DNA from: Phycicoccus sonneratiae
Lineage (GTDB): Bacteria; Actinomycetota; Actinomycetes; Actinomycetales; Dermatophilaceae
Reading direction: 5' to 3'
Assembly: GCF_016887965.1 (NCBI RefSeq)
Contig: NZ_JAFDVD010000013.1
Span: forward strand, 105,170-169,169
DNA length: 64,000 nucleotides
Shown here: one piece after another, positions 57,701 through 64,000 of the stretch
Layout of the letters: every line of letters starts with the position of its first letter
Numbering within the stretch: the stretch's first letter is position 1
Notes under the pieces: model-generated
Told to the model about the DNA's origin: nothing
The model's input: only the letters and a program-made list of their open reading frames with translations
The model's database searches: none
Program-made: the position numbers and the translations under genes

Positions 57701-58025
57701 CCCCGACCCCCAGGTCGTCAACGTCCACAAGGGGCCGCACATCCGCGTCCCCAACGGCACCGGGAGCTGCGCCAACAACCCCTGCCCCAAGATCGAGTTC
57801 GACATCCAGGACTTCCCCGTCGGTGGCGGCACGTGGACGGTCACCGCCCTCTACGACGGCGGTCGCACCACGTTCACCTCGAGCGTCCGGCTCACCCCGA
57901 CCGGGTCGGGCAACAGCTACACCTGGCCGAGCACCGGCATGGTCGTCGCCGACACCGCCGGCCCGCTCGCCATGCGACTCTGCCGGGGCAGCACCTGCTA
58001 CACGTCGGCCTACGTCGCGTGGTGA
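51702..58025 (+). CDS. Giant membrane-anchored Ig-like/FnIII protein
   Basis: 2107 residues, GTG start 8 bases after GAGGAGC. A cytoplasmic Arg-rich N-tip precedes one TM (about 20-40, AGAVVVSLVAAGLGYAAVA). A beta-propeller-like region (about 60-400) and a Lys-rich hinge (DDKNKKKDENL) lead to Ig-like repeats with the hallmark 'LDNDTD', 'LANDYS', 'LANDTD' turns (about 430-1300), further beta domains, then at least three FnIII repeats (from about 1530; VQAVADRDAGGQARVSW, VTGVRMVTRGDGTLTIAWD). The end carries C-x-x-C-type pairs (SCANNPC, LCRGSTC). There is no sortase motif. Likely an elongated surface fibre facing outwards; equivalent of the bifidobacterial Fn3 protein. Confidence 0.9.
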   Translation: MTRVGAARARVARNRARRRTAGAVVVSLVAAGLGYAAVASDGTTVHESDLNDAGVWVSSAQQAKFAKANVPIGQLDTGVATDAGAGAGLDVLQDGAVVLGLDTGTGELFPLDPRTSTAGDPAASVAAVSGARGRFTPRPVDLRGGTLALLEPSTGKVYAQRVDPKAGTTTFPDVAVGAKPVATVGKNAAIAVGTDGVVHVVSGADGKVTSIAPGGKGFRAPVVVATELRSSLPDVTALGADWVAYDAETDRVFTAEKPAGLDAQVTVDGERVAALQQPGPQAATVVVESVGRAVQVPLDGGVSPGGVVVGEQVNRVPGATLVTRPVVLGGCVHAAWAEQERVFYGANCGRTGDERTATLPADGEQSTRDGVAFRVNRGLVVLNDLDNGGVWDLEDKPTKIDNWDALTPPVKQDDKNKKKDENLVDEASANQPPKAVDDSLQVRPGRTSKLHVLDNDTDVAGSVLAIDQRDVSRPSMDGVTASVSADGQAIDVAVPARTENRTFEFTYKVNNGKATSKESAKVSVRVVPDTVNGAPVLRKGGAALAAQVYPVIAGRRLSVPVLADWRDPENDVLAARADVEGGVVDGQGRVTLTAPTEEGRQPVGYVVTDGRGGTTKGSVNAQVISPSGDSKFVAPRTQPDAVRGVVGKPLQVEPLGNDVAGADPGEPDATLRLRSEVRPVGPLQVDTDLATGQVTVTGGAPGTYELTYSATTGAGAAPGRIRVDLTPPPEGAPPVAVPDTATLHDQAPTVVDVLANDYSPRGDVLVTAATEPGTDSSWLQPSIYQGRWVRVEALDPAPGGDTGRRGTVRYTVSDGTQRTTGEIEVLQQGALTDALPLVQDDKAVVREGDTVSIPVLDNDTMADGIPLRLDPASVKVISKGDAQRAFASGNVVRYVPEARGLRAEKFVTIEYAAYADGLKARAQTGRVRVQVTPLPSAQRVNQAPVARSFTATVTAGDPITMTVPTFGVDPDGDSVSVTGVVGSEGGAVDLTHGRVVGIGPNTVRYEAFPLAAGTEVITYEVRDRFGATSRANIRVGVVQPGDPQPPVAVPDEVFAAPGKTVTIKPLTNDLIARGDVVDVQTEGLNPPDRLKEWRVDDDHVVQTKVPADTTALHQLVYGISDGLFDPSRATILVRAVKGYLNPPVATDDVAAPKPGETSTLVDVLANDTDVDSDPATLKVVDVLSNDATIEDGRVRVKVLDHPYAAPYVIEDEDGLRAMAVVNVPTGANGQPFVVAGKVIEMDPDSSRTVALGDYVKSPRDRVVSVTTADTLSASPAQDLAASLTDNRTLQLTSSNGYVGPAAVMVEVTDQDAVGQKDFGTAYVSIPVQVGPKVPLLRCPDGAVTVLAGGLERTVDIPTFCHAWLPVGMTMDDVEFETRWETEADASFRADGPGGRRVTLSADRDATTSDGRLAVSSRGMAAPSGINVRVLGGEAQAPARLRPISVTGLEEGQSRQVDVSAYLDSPLREPSCSITAARVETGSGLSTSASGCTLTLTAGEKPSQTASVALTVSDGPNRETTGRVSVTLLGRPGQPRQVQAVADRDAGGQARVSWLPPTYDGGSVVTSYVVRWTGGSSGQVTCTASPCTVTGLTNGEDYRFTVAGVNGIGEGDPSTPSAAVRPDRLPEAVTGVRMVTRGDGTLTIAWDQPVNEGSALRKYVVRLISSTGQTKTQDVPPATRQTTVTGLDNMAEQSVQVQAWNELGAGQFGPAVTMQSAGTPGALPAPAIAASGPGPAQDSATLRVSWEQGSPNGPPTTRYSLYQRVGGGGWTKVTDTAPDVRSADVVIPYDGRTYEYTATLTNGADLESPQANRSTFTSVGQPSNPTVRVTTPRADQSVDVQVAVGQPRAGSFSAIRWSSSDGRSGTHNCGCAPGTTEPFSIPNFRTSPTRQVTITVWTVNSGGNESNRANGSATPYGPTLSPTGLSGNNNGTTGASWSWNLPENGRPIDQVRLSGADSGTFGGNKTSHSISRGPGTYTLTVEAHSAAGWSAPVSRQVVVPRPDPQVVNVHKGPHIRVPNGTGSCANNPCPKIEFDIQDFPVGGGTWTVTALYDGGRTTFTSSVRLTPTGSGNSYTWPSTGMVVADTAGPLAMRLCRGSTCYTSAYVAW

Positions 58026-58068
58026 CCCCGACCCTCCCCCTCGTCCCTCCACGGAAGGAAACCCCCGC

Positions 58069-59040
58069 ATGACCGTCTCGCCCGACCAGGCCGGCTGGTT
58101 CTCGCAGACCTTCGGCGCCATGGTCGCCAACGTCGACAAGGCGGTGCTCGGCAAGGAGCACGTCATCCGGCTGGCCCTCACCTGCATGCTCTCCGAGGGC
58201 CACCTCCTCCTCGAGGACTTCCCCGGCACCGGCAAGACCCAGCTGGCCCGGGCGATGGCCGGCACGGTCAAGGGCACGAACTCGCGCATCCAGTTCACCC
58301 CCGACCTGCTGCCGAGCGACGTCACCGGCGTGACGATCTACGACCCGAACAGCAAGCAGTTCGAGTTCCACGAGGGCCCGATCTTCGCGACGATCGTCCT
58401 CGCCGACGAGATCAACCGCGCCTCGCCGAAGACCCAGTCGGCGCTGCTCGAGGTGATGGAGGAGGGCCACGTCACGGTCGACAAGACGCGGCACTCGGTC
58501 GGCGAGCCGTTCATGGTCATCGCGACCCAGAACCCCATCGAGCAGGCCGGCACCTACCGCCTCCCCGAGGCCCAGCTCGACCGCTTCCTCATGAAGACGA
58601 CGCTCGGCTACCCCGACCACGACGCGACCGTCCGCGTCCTGCGCGACGCCGCGACCCGTGACCGCACCAAGGCCCTCGAGCCCGTCGTCACCGCGCAGGT
58701 CGTCAGCGACATGGCCGAGCTCGCCGACGAGGTGCACGTCGACGACGCGATCCTCGACTACGTCTCGCGCATCGCCGAGGAGACCCGGCGGCACGTGAGC
58801 ATCCGGCTCGGGCTCTCGGTCCGCGGGTGCCTCGCGTTCGTCCGGTGCGCGAAGACCTGGGCGATCAGCCAGGGCCGCGACCACGTCGTGCCCGACGACG
58901 TCAAGCTGCTCGCCCAGCCGGTGCTCAACCACCGCCTCCTCGTCACCGCCGAGGCGCAGTTCGCCGGGATCAGCGTCGAGCAGGTCATCGACCAGATCCT
59001 CGCCGAGGTCGCCCCGCCCACCGAGCGCGTCGCCGTATGA
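58069..59040 (+). CDS. MoxR-family AAA+ ATPase
   Basis: 323 residues, ATG after AAGGAA. Walker A EDFPGTGKTQLARAMAG, Walker B TIVLADEINRASPKTQSAL, sensor 1 VIATQNPIEQAGTYRLPEAQ, arginine-rich sensor 2 region HVSIRLGLSVRGCLAFV. MoxR ATPases are chaperones that mature or assemble partner complexes, often with DUF58 or VWA proteins encoded next door. Here the DUF58 gene follows after 10 bases. Confidence 0.95.
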   Translation: MTVSPDQAGWFSQTFGAMVANVDKAVLGKEHVIRLALTCMLSEGHLLLEDFPGTGKTQLARAMAGTVKGTNSRIQFTPDLLPSDVTGVTIYDPNSKQFEFHEGPIFATIVLADEINRASPKTQSALLEVMEEGHVTVDKTRHSVGEPFMVIATQNPIEQAGTYRLPEAQLDRFLMKTTLGYPDHDATVRVLRDAATRDRTKALEPVVTAQVVSDMAELADEVHVDDAILDYVSRIAEETRRHVSIRLGLSVRGCLAFVRCAKTWAISQGRDHVVPDDVKLLAQPVLNHRLLVTAEAQFAGISVEQVIDQILAEVAPPTERVAV

Positions 59041-59050
59041 AGGACCGCGG

Positions 59051-60661
59051 ATGAGCGACCCCACCGGGCTGCCCGAGGACGCCGAGTCGACGGTCCGTCG
59101 CTCGGACCTCACCCCACCCCCGACGCCGCGCGGCGCCGGCGGTGCCGGGCGCCCGGTGGCCGACGACGGGTCGACGACCTCCCGGGCGGCCCTGCGCGCC
59201 GACGCCGGGGAGCCCCGCGGCCGCCGGCGCGACGAGCGGGGCCCGAAGCGCCGCAAGGGACCCCGCGTCAGCCTGCCGAAGCTCCGCAGCACCGGCCCGG
59301 GGCGTGACGACGTCCCCGACGGCGCCCGTGCGTCCCGCCCGGCGACCCGCGGCCGCACCCGGGCCGACGGCAACACCCGCACCATCACCCTGCCGCGCGT
59401 CCAGGTGCCGAGCGCGATCACCGACACCGGGGCACGCATCCTCGTCCTCACCGGCAGCCGCATCCGCCCGCTCGCCGAGCAGACCCGCCCGGTGTGGCAC
59501 CCCGTGCTCGAGGTGCTGCGCTGGGTGTCCTCGCTCGGCTGGACCGTCCTCGCGGTCGGGCTGCTCGGCTGGTGGCTCGCGGCCCGCTACGCCTGGGCCG
59601 AGCTCGGCATGGTCGCCGCCGCGTGCCTCGTCCTCGTCCTCGCCTGCCTGCTGCTCGCGCTCGACCGCGCCAAGGTCCGCATCCGCGCCGACGTCGAGCC
59701 GACCCGCGTCACCGTCGGCGACCCGGCCACCGGCCGCGTGGCCGTCACCAACGGGTCGAAGCGGGCGATGCTGCCGCTGCTCGTCGAGCTGCCCGTCGGG
59801 CACACCGCGGCCCGCTTCACCCTGCCCGCCCTCGCCTCCGGCCGCACCCACGAAGAGCTCTTCGTCGTCCCGACCCACCAGCGCGGGGTCGTCCCCGTCG
59901 GGCCGGCCACGACGGTCCACGGCGACCCGCTCGGCCTCGTGCGGCGCACCGTCGAGTGGACCGAGCGCACCGAGCTCTACGTGCACCCGCGGACCATCTC
60001 CCTCGACAGCCTCGGGGCCGGCCTGCTCCGCGACCTCGAGGGCGAGGTGACGCCCGACCTGTCGATGTCCGACCTCGCCTTCCACGCCCTGCGCGAGTAC
60101 CAGGCCGGTGACGACCGGCGCTACGTCCACTGGCGCTCCTCGGCCAAGCACGGCCGCCTCCTCGTCCGCCAGTTCCTCGACACCCGGCGCTCGCACCTCG
60201 CGGTCGTCGTCGACACGACGCCGGACGTGTACGCCGGCGGCGAGGACGACGTCGAGCTCGCCATCTCCTGCGCCGCCTCGCTCGCCCTGCGCTCGATCCT
60301 CGACGAGCAGGACACGACCGTCGTCTGCCACGGCGAGACCGCGTCGCGCACCACGGCGCCACTGACCCTCGACTCCCTGTCGCGGGCCGAGGTCGGCGAC
60401 CTCGACCTCTACGCCTCGGTCGGCGAGGCCTCCACCCTCGCCCCGGACGCGAGCATCGCCGTCCTCGTCACCGGGGTCGAGCGGCCCTTCATCCAGGTGC
60501 AGCGCACCCTCGACCAGTTCGAGCCCGAGGTCGTCAAGGTCGCCCTCGTCGTCGACCCCGAGGTGCCGGTCGGCGTCCGCCGGCTCGGCTCGGTCGTCAT
60601 CCTCCACGTCCGCGAGCTCACCGACCTGCGACGAGTCCTCTTCTCCGGAGCCATGACATGA
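59051..60661 (+). CDS. DUF58 protein with two membrane helices
   Basis: 536 residues. A disordered basic N-terminus (about 1-140) is followed by two adjacent TMs (about 155-200: GWTVLAVGLLGWWLAARYAW, LGMVAAACLVLVLACLLLA), then beta-rich and VWA-like parts. The DUF58 signature RYVHWRSSAKHGRLLVRQF is intact. Partner of MoxR in many bacteria. ATG start; the stop overlaps the next start (ATGA). Confidence 0.93.
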   Translation: MSDPTGLPEDAESTVRRSDLTPPPTPRGAGGAGRPVADDGSTTSRAALRADAGEPRGRRRDERGPKRRKGPRVSLPKLRSTGPGRDDVPDGARASRPATRGRTRADGNTRTITLPRVQVPSAITDTGARILVLTGSRIRPLAEQTRPVWHPVLEVLRWVSSLGWTVLAVGLLGWWLAARYAWAELGMVAAACLVLVLACLLLALDRAKVRIRADVEPTRVTVGDPATGRVAVTNGSKRAMLPLLVELPVGHTAARFTLPALASGRTHEELFVVPTHQRGVVPVGPATTVHGDPLGLVRRTVEWTERTELYVHPRTISLDSLGAGLLRDLEGEVTPDLSMSDLAFHALREYQAGDDRRYVHWRSSAKHGRLLVRQFLDTRRSHLAVVVDTTPDVYAGGEDDVELAISCAASLALRSILDEQDTTVVCHGETASRTTAPLTLDSLSRAEVGDLDLYASVGEASTLAPDASIAVLVTGVERPFIQVQRTLDQFEPEVVKVALVVDPEVPVGVRRLGSVVILHVRELTDLRRVLFSGAMT

Positions 60662-63189
60662 GCGCCAGCGCACCCACCGGCGACCGGCCGGCCGCCCCCA
60701 GCCTCGCCACCGCCCTGCGCGGCGGCGCCGCGAGGCGCCGCCCGCGCCGCGACCCGGACGCCCCGGGCACGCTCGCCGCCGTCGTCCCCGACCGCGACGC
60801 GCTCGTCGACCTCGGCTTCGCCGCCGTCCTCTGCAGCATCGCCCTCGTCGGGATGCGCACCGGCTTCCTCGGCGTCGAGTGGGTCGTCGCGGCCTGGGTC
60901 GGTCTGCTCCTCGGCCTCCTCGTCGGTCACCTCGCCGGCGCGCTCCGCTGGATGGCGCTCACCACCTTCCTCGTGCTCACCGCCACGTACTTCCTCCTCG
61001 GCGGCCCGGTCGCGGTGCGCGACAACCTCCTCGGCGGCGTGGTCCCGACCCCGCAGACCTTCGTCGACCTCGCGACGTGGGCGGTCACCGGCTGGAAGAA
61101 GTGGCTGACGTTGCTGCCCCCGGTCGACGCCCGGGGCGCGGTCGTCGCCCTCCCGTGGCTCGCCGGCCTGCTCGGCGGCGCGCTCACCCTCGGCGTGGCC
61201 CGCCGCTGGGCGAGCATCCCGCTCACCGCGCTCGCCCCCATCGCGCTGCTCGCGGCGTCCATCGCCCTCGGCACCTCCCAGCCTGCCGCGCTGCTCGTCC
61301 AAGGCGTCGGGTTCGCGGCCGTGCTCGTCGCGTGGCTCGTCGTACGCTCGCACCGCACCCGCCCGCCGGTGCAGAACGGCGCCGGCCGCGGGGTGCGCCT
61401 GGCCACCGGGGCCGCGCTCGCCGTCGTCGCGCTGCTCGCCGGCACCTTCGCCGGTCCGGCGCTGCCCGGCACCTCGGCGACCGAGCGGCGCGAGGTCGTG
61501 CGGACCCGGCTCGTCCCGCCGCTCGACGTCTCGCAGTTCGCGAGCCCGCTGCCCGGCTACCGGCGCTACACCGAGCCCAACGACGCGAAGCTCTACGACC
61601 AGGTCGTGCTCCGGGTGCAGGGGCTGCCGGCCGGGACGCCGGTGCGGTTCGCCACCCTCGACCACTACGACGGCCTCGTCTGGGGCGCGGCCGACCGCAG
61701 CTCCGACGGCGTGCCGTTCCAGCAGGTCGGCTCGCGCATCGCCGCCGCCCGCGAGGGGGAGTCGGCCGAGGTCCGGGTGTCGGTGCCGGACGCCGGGTAC
61801 GTCGGCAACTGGCTGCCGACCGTCGGCGACCCGACGCGCATCGAGTTCAGCGGCCCGCGCGCCGACGAGCTCGCCGACGCCCTGTGGCTCAACACCGAGA
61901 CCGACACCGCGGTCGTCCAGGCCGGCCTGCTCGGCGGGGAGACCTACGCGATGACGGCCGTCCTCGGCCCGACGCCGGCCCGCGAGCTGCCGAAGGACCT
62001 CGACGTCGCCTCCGGTGCCTCCACCGGGGTCGACACCGACTTCCTCGACGCCCGCATCGACGCCTGGACCTCGCGCGCCGAGGGTGGTCCGTGGTCGAAG
62101 CTGCGGGCCTTCGCGACGGCGATGCGCACCGAGGGCACCTACACCGACGGCGGCACCCCGAACAGCTTCGAGAAGGTCTACCTGCCGGGGCACGCGGTCT
62201 CGCGGCTGACCCGCTTCGTCGGGTCGAGCAAGCTCGCCGGCAACGACGAGCAGTACGCCGCGACCCTCGCGCTCGTCGGGCAGCGGCTCGGCATCCCGAC
62301 GCGGGTCGTCATGGGGGCCACGCCGCAGGCCGGCGGCGACGTGCGCGGCAAGGACGTCCACGCGTGGGTGGAGGTCCGGCTCGACGACGGCACCTGGTAC
62401 CCGCTCGGCGCCCAGACCTTCGTCCCGAGCCGCGACAAGACCCCGAGCGAGCAGCAGCTGAAGACCGAGGAGCAGAAGGTCGGCGCCCAGGTGCCGCCCC
62501 CGGCCGGGGTCAGCCCGCCGTCGGTGCTCCAGGGCCCGGACCAGGCGCAGAACGCCACCGACCTCGCCAAGCGCAAGAAGAACCCGTTCGACGTCACGGC
62601 GTGGCCGCTGTGGCTGCAGGTCCTCGCCGGGCTCGTGGCCCTGGCCGCCCTCGTCGCCCTCTACCTCGTCGGGATGCGCTGGCTCAAGCGCCGGCGGCGC
62701 CGGAAGCACGTCGCGGCCGGACCGGTGCCGGGGCGGGCCGCCTGGGTGTGGCGCGACCTCGTCGCCGAGGCGCGCTCGCTCGGGGTGGCAGTGCCCCGCC
62801 GGGTCACCCGCCGCGAGCAGGCGCACGCCATCGACGCGGCGGTCCTCGAGGCCTCGCTCGTCCCGGCGGACGAGGGGGCGCCCGCGCCCGCCGCGGCCCT
62901 CCCGGACGACGTCGTCACGGTGTCGTCGGTGGCCGGTGCGGTCGACGCCGTCGTGTTCGGCCCCGGTGACGGGGACCCCGCCTCCACCGACGCCCTGCAC
63001 GAGCACGCCGAGGCGGCCCTGACGACGATGCGCTCGGGCGTCGGCCGGTGGACGAGGGTCCGCTCCGACGCCGACCCTCGCCCGCTGCTCGTGCGTCGCG
63101 AGCGCACCGCCCCGGCCGGCCCCTGGTGGCGCCGGGTCCGGGTGCCGAGCCTGCCCCGGCGCGGCGGCAGCGATCCGACGCCCGCCTGA
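60658..63189 (+). CDS. TgpA-like membrane protein with inactive transglutaminase domain
   Basis: 843 residues, overlapping the DUF58 stop. Six or more N-terminal TMs (within about 35-280; for example LVDLGFAAVLCSIALVGM, WVGLLLGLLVGHLAGALRW), an extracellular transglutaminase-core region and a last TM near 650-670 (VLAGLVALAALVALYLVGMR) before a cytoplasmic tail. In the core, the motif usually GxCEQYA is GNDEQYA (Asp530 in place of the catalytic Cys). His568 (VHAWVEV) is present, and the usual WxPFDP is WYPLGA, losing the Asp. Only one catalytic residue remains, so enzymatic activity is unlikely. Last gene of the envelope operon. Confidence 0.92.
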   Translation: MSASAPTGDRPAAPSLATALRGGAARRRPRRDPDAPGTLAAVVPDRDALVDLGFAAVLCSIALVGMRTGFLGVEWVVAAWVGLLLGLLVGHLAGALRWMALTTFLVLTATYFLLGGPVAVRDNLLGGVVPTPQTFVDLATWAVTGWKKWLTLLPPVDARGAVVALPWLAGLLGGALTLGVARRWASIPLTALAPIALLAASIALGTSQPAALLVQGVGFAAVLVAWLVVRSHRTRPPVQNGAGRGVRLATGAALAVVALLAGTFAGPALPGTSATERREVVRTRLVPPLDVSQFASPLPGYRRYTEPNDAKLYDQVVLRVQGLPAGTPVRFATLDHYDGLVWGAADRSSDGVPFQQVGSRIAAAREGESAEVRVSVPDAGYVGNWLPTVGDPTRIEFSGPRADELADALWLNTETDTAVVQAGLLGGETYAMTAVLGPTPARELPKDLDVASGASTGVDTDFLDARIDAWTSRAEGGPWSKLRAFATAMRTEGTYTDGGTPNSFEKVYLPGHAVSRLTRFVGSSKLAGNDEQYAATLALVGQRLGIPTRVVMGATPQAGGDVRGKDVHAWVEVRLDDGTWYPLGAQTFVPSRDKTPSEQQLKTEEQKVGAQVPPPAGVSPPSVLQGPDQAQNATDLAKRKKNPFDVTAWPLWLQVLAGLVALAALVALYLVGMRWLKRRRRRKHVAAGPVPGRAAWVWRDLVAEARSLGVAVPRRVTRREQAHAIDAAVLEASLVPADEGAPAPAAALPDDVVTVSSVAGAVDAVVFGPGDGDPASTDALHEHAEAALTTMRSGVGRWTRVRSDADPRPLLVRRERTAPAGPWWRRVRVPSLPRRGGSDPTPA

Positions 63190-63322
63190 CCCCGCACCCG
63201 GACCGCCGGCACAGCGATCGCACAGCGGCGAGGGATCGCCTGCGCAGTCGATCCGCAGGGCCCGCGACGAGGCTCGTGGGCGAGCCGGGGAGAGCCTCCG
63301 GGGAGGACGAAGGAGCACCAGC

Positions 63323-63877
63323 ATGAAGCGGATGACGACCTCGCTGCTCGCGGCGAGCACCCTGACGGCGGCCGTCGTGGCCGCGGCACCCCTCGCGGCG
63401 GAGGCGGCCGGCGCCCGCCCCGCCTTCAAGGCGCCGTTCAACTGCGGGGAGACCTGGCGCGGCAGCGCGTGGACGTACTACGACGGCAAGCCGCACAGCC
63501 CGCAGAAGTCGGTCGACTGGAACCTCGGGGCGGGTGACGCCGACAGCGGGAAGGCGGTGCGTGCCTCGGCCGCGGGCACCGTGGAGTTCGCCGACACCGG
63601 CGCCGGTGGCTACGGGAAGACGATCGTCATCCGGCACGGCACGAGCGGGTGGAAGACCCGCTACGCGCACCTCAAGCTCGGGTCGCTCCAGGTGAAGAAG
63701 GGCGACCACGTCAACCAGGGCCAGTTCATCGCCCGGGTCGGGGCCAGCGGTGGGCAGCCCTCGTCGCACCTGCACTACGAGCAGATCCGCGACGGTGCCG
63801 TCGTCGACGCGGTGGTCCAGGGCGTGACCTTCCACCCGGACGACGTCCACTACATCAAGAGCACCAACCACTGCTGA
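63323..63877 (+). CDS. Secreted M23-type peptidase-fold protein
   Basis: 184 residues, ATG after GAAGGAG. Signal peptide (LAASTLTAAVVAAAPLAAEA) then a compact M23/LytM-like fold: PHSPQKSVDWNLG (first Zn ligands His and Asp in a longer-spaced variant), AGTVEFADTGAGGYGKTIVI, TRYAHLKLGSLQVKKGDHVN, SSHLHYEQ (HxH). It probably cleaves peptide cross-bridges or binds peptidoglycan. Two Cys (FNCGETW and final HC). It follows the Tgp-like gene by 133 bases and is probably separate from that operon. Confidence 0.85.
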   Translation: MKRMTTSLLAASTLTAAVVAAAPLAAEAAGARPAFKAPFNCGETWRGSAWTYYDGKPHSPQKSVDWNLGAGDADSGKAVRASAAGTVEFADTGAGGYGKTIVIRHGTSGWKTRYAHLKLGSLQVKKGDHVNQGQFIARVGASGGQPSSHLHYEQIRDGAVVDAVVQGVTFHPDDVHYIKSTNHC

Positions 63878-63889
63878 GCGCAGACGAGC

Positions 63890-64000
63890 GGGGGGGGCCC
63901 CCGGGGGGGGGGGCCCCCCCCCGGGGGGGGGGGGGGGGGGGGGGGCGGCCCCGCCCCCGGCGCGCGGGGGGGGGCCCCCCGCGGGGGGGGGGGGGGGGGG
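63890..64000. repeat. G/C homopolymer tract at the window end (likely contig-end artefact)
   Basis: The last 110 bases are runs of G with blocks of C and almost no other base. It follows a normal stop region abruptly. This is typical of low-quality sequencing or assembly ends, not of a biological repeat. No gene or terminator should be called here. Confidence 0.8.

Noticed and set aside
51597..58325. 2242-residue open frame antisense to the giant Ig/FnIII gene
   Set aside because: It is a GC-driven shadow: Arg/Gly/Val/Asp-rich with no domain signatures, while the plus strand carries clear Ig and FnIII repeats.

Overview
The window is a very GC-rich actinobacterial chromosome segment that contains the replication origin. 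I infer Micrococcales, near Intrasporangiaceae/Dermatophilaceae; that placement rests on gene order and composition, not on a search. The diagnostic order rpmH-dnaA-oriC-dnaN-gnd-recF-dciA is followed by gyrB-gyrA-DUF3566-tRNA-Ile-DLW39-tRNA-Ala. On the other side lies the classic parA/parB/trxA/trxB/anti-sigma/sigM/pseudokinase/murJ/nudix/pcnA block, as in Mycobacterium but without cwlM and the DUF6049 gene. The window ends in a G/C homopolymer tract that looks like a contig-end artefact.

Layout. 1-5.9 kb: cyclophilin, a DUF5324-like coiled-coil membrane protein, a VWA lipoprotein, a tiny HhH protein, a frameshifted PD-(D/E)XK-like gene, two tRNAs and the 40-residue DLW-39 protein. 5.3-10.8 kb: gyrB, gyrA and DUF3566, with a 62-nt near-perfect palindrome between gyrB and gyrA. 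11-19.5 kb (accessory): a lipoprotein, a degenerate HSP90-family protein, an M4 protease fused to an emfourin-type inhibitor domain, a secreted propeller/Ig protein, an enoyl-CoA hydratase, an F420-type oxidoreductase and its divergent TetR regulator with twin operators. 19.6-26.1 kb: dciA, recF, gnd with a histone-like tail, dnaN, oriC and dnaA. 26.5-33.7 kb: rpmH, rnpA, yidD, yidC, jag, rsmG, parA and parB, with five parS sites within 2.4 kb and a 1.5-kb gene-free interval that carries three of them. 33.8-42.9 kb: thioredoxin system, sigma/anti-sigma pair with a candidate ECF promoter before trxB, pseudokinase, MurJ, Nudix and CCA-adding enzyme.

43-63.9 kb (accessory/envelope): an EspC-like/WXG-like three-gene operon, YceI, a secreted nuclease with two lamin-tail domains, then a long co-directional block of PP2C phosphatase, FHA/zinc-ribbon protein, Ser/Thr kinase, FHA-like/HTH protein, a 2107-residue membrane-anchored Ig/FnIII protein, MoxR ATPase, DUF58 protein and a TgpA-like membrane protein whose transglutaminase catalytic Cys and Asp are replaced. 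An M23 peptidase closes the window. The block resembles the PFNA (kinase, Fn3, AAA-ATPase, DUF58, transglutaminase, PP2C) cluster known from bifidobacteria, extended here by two FHA-type proteins and a candidate DNA-binding output. It is the best candidate for an incompletely described system in the window: phosphorylation-controlled sensing or assembly of a giant surface protein.
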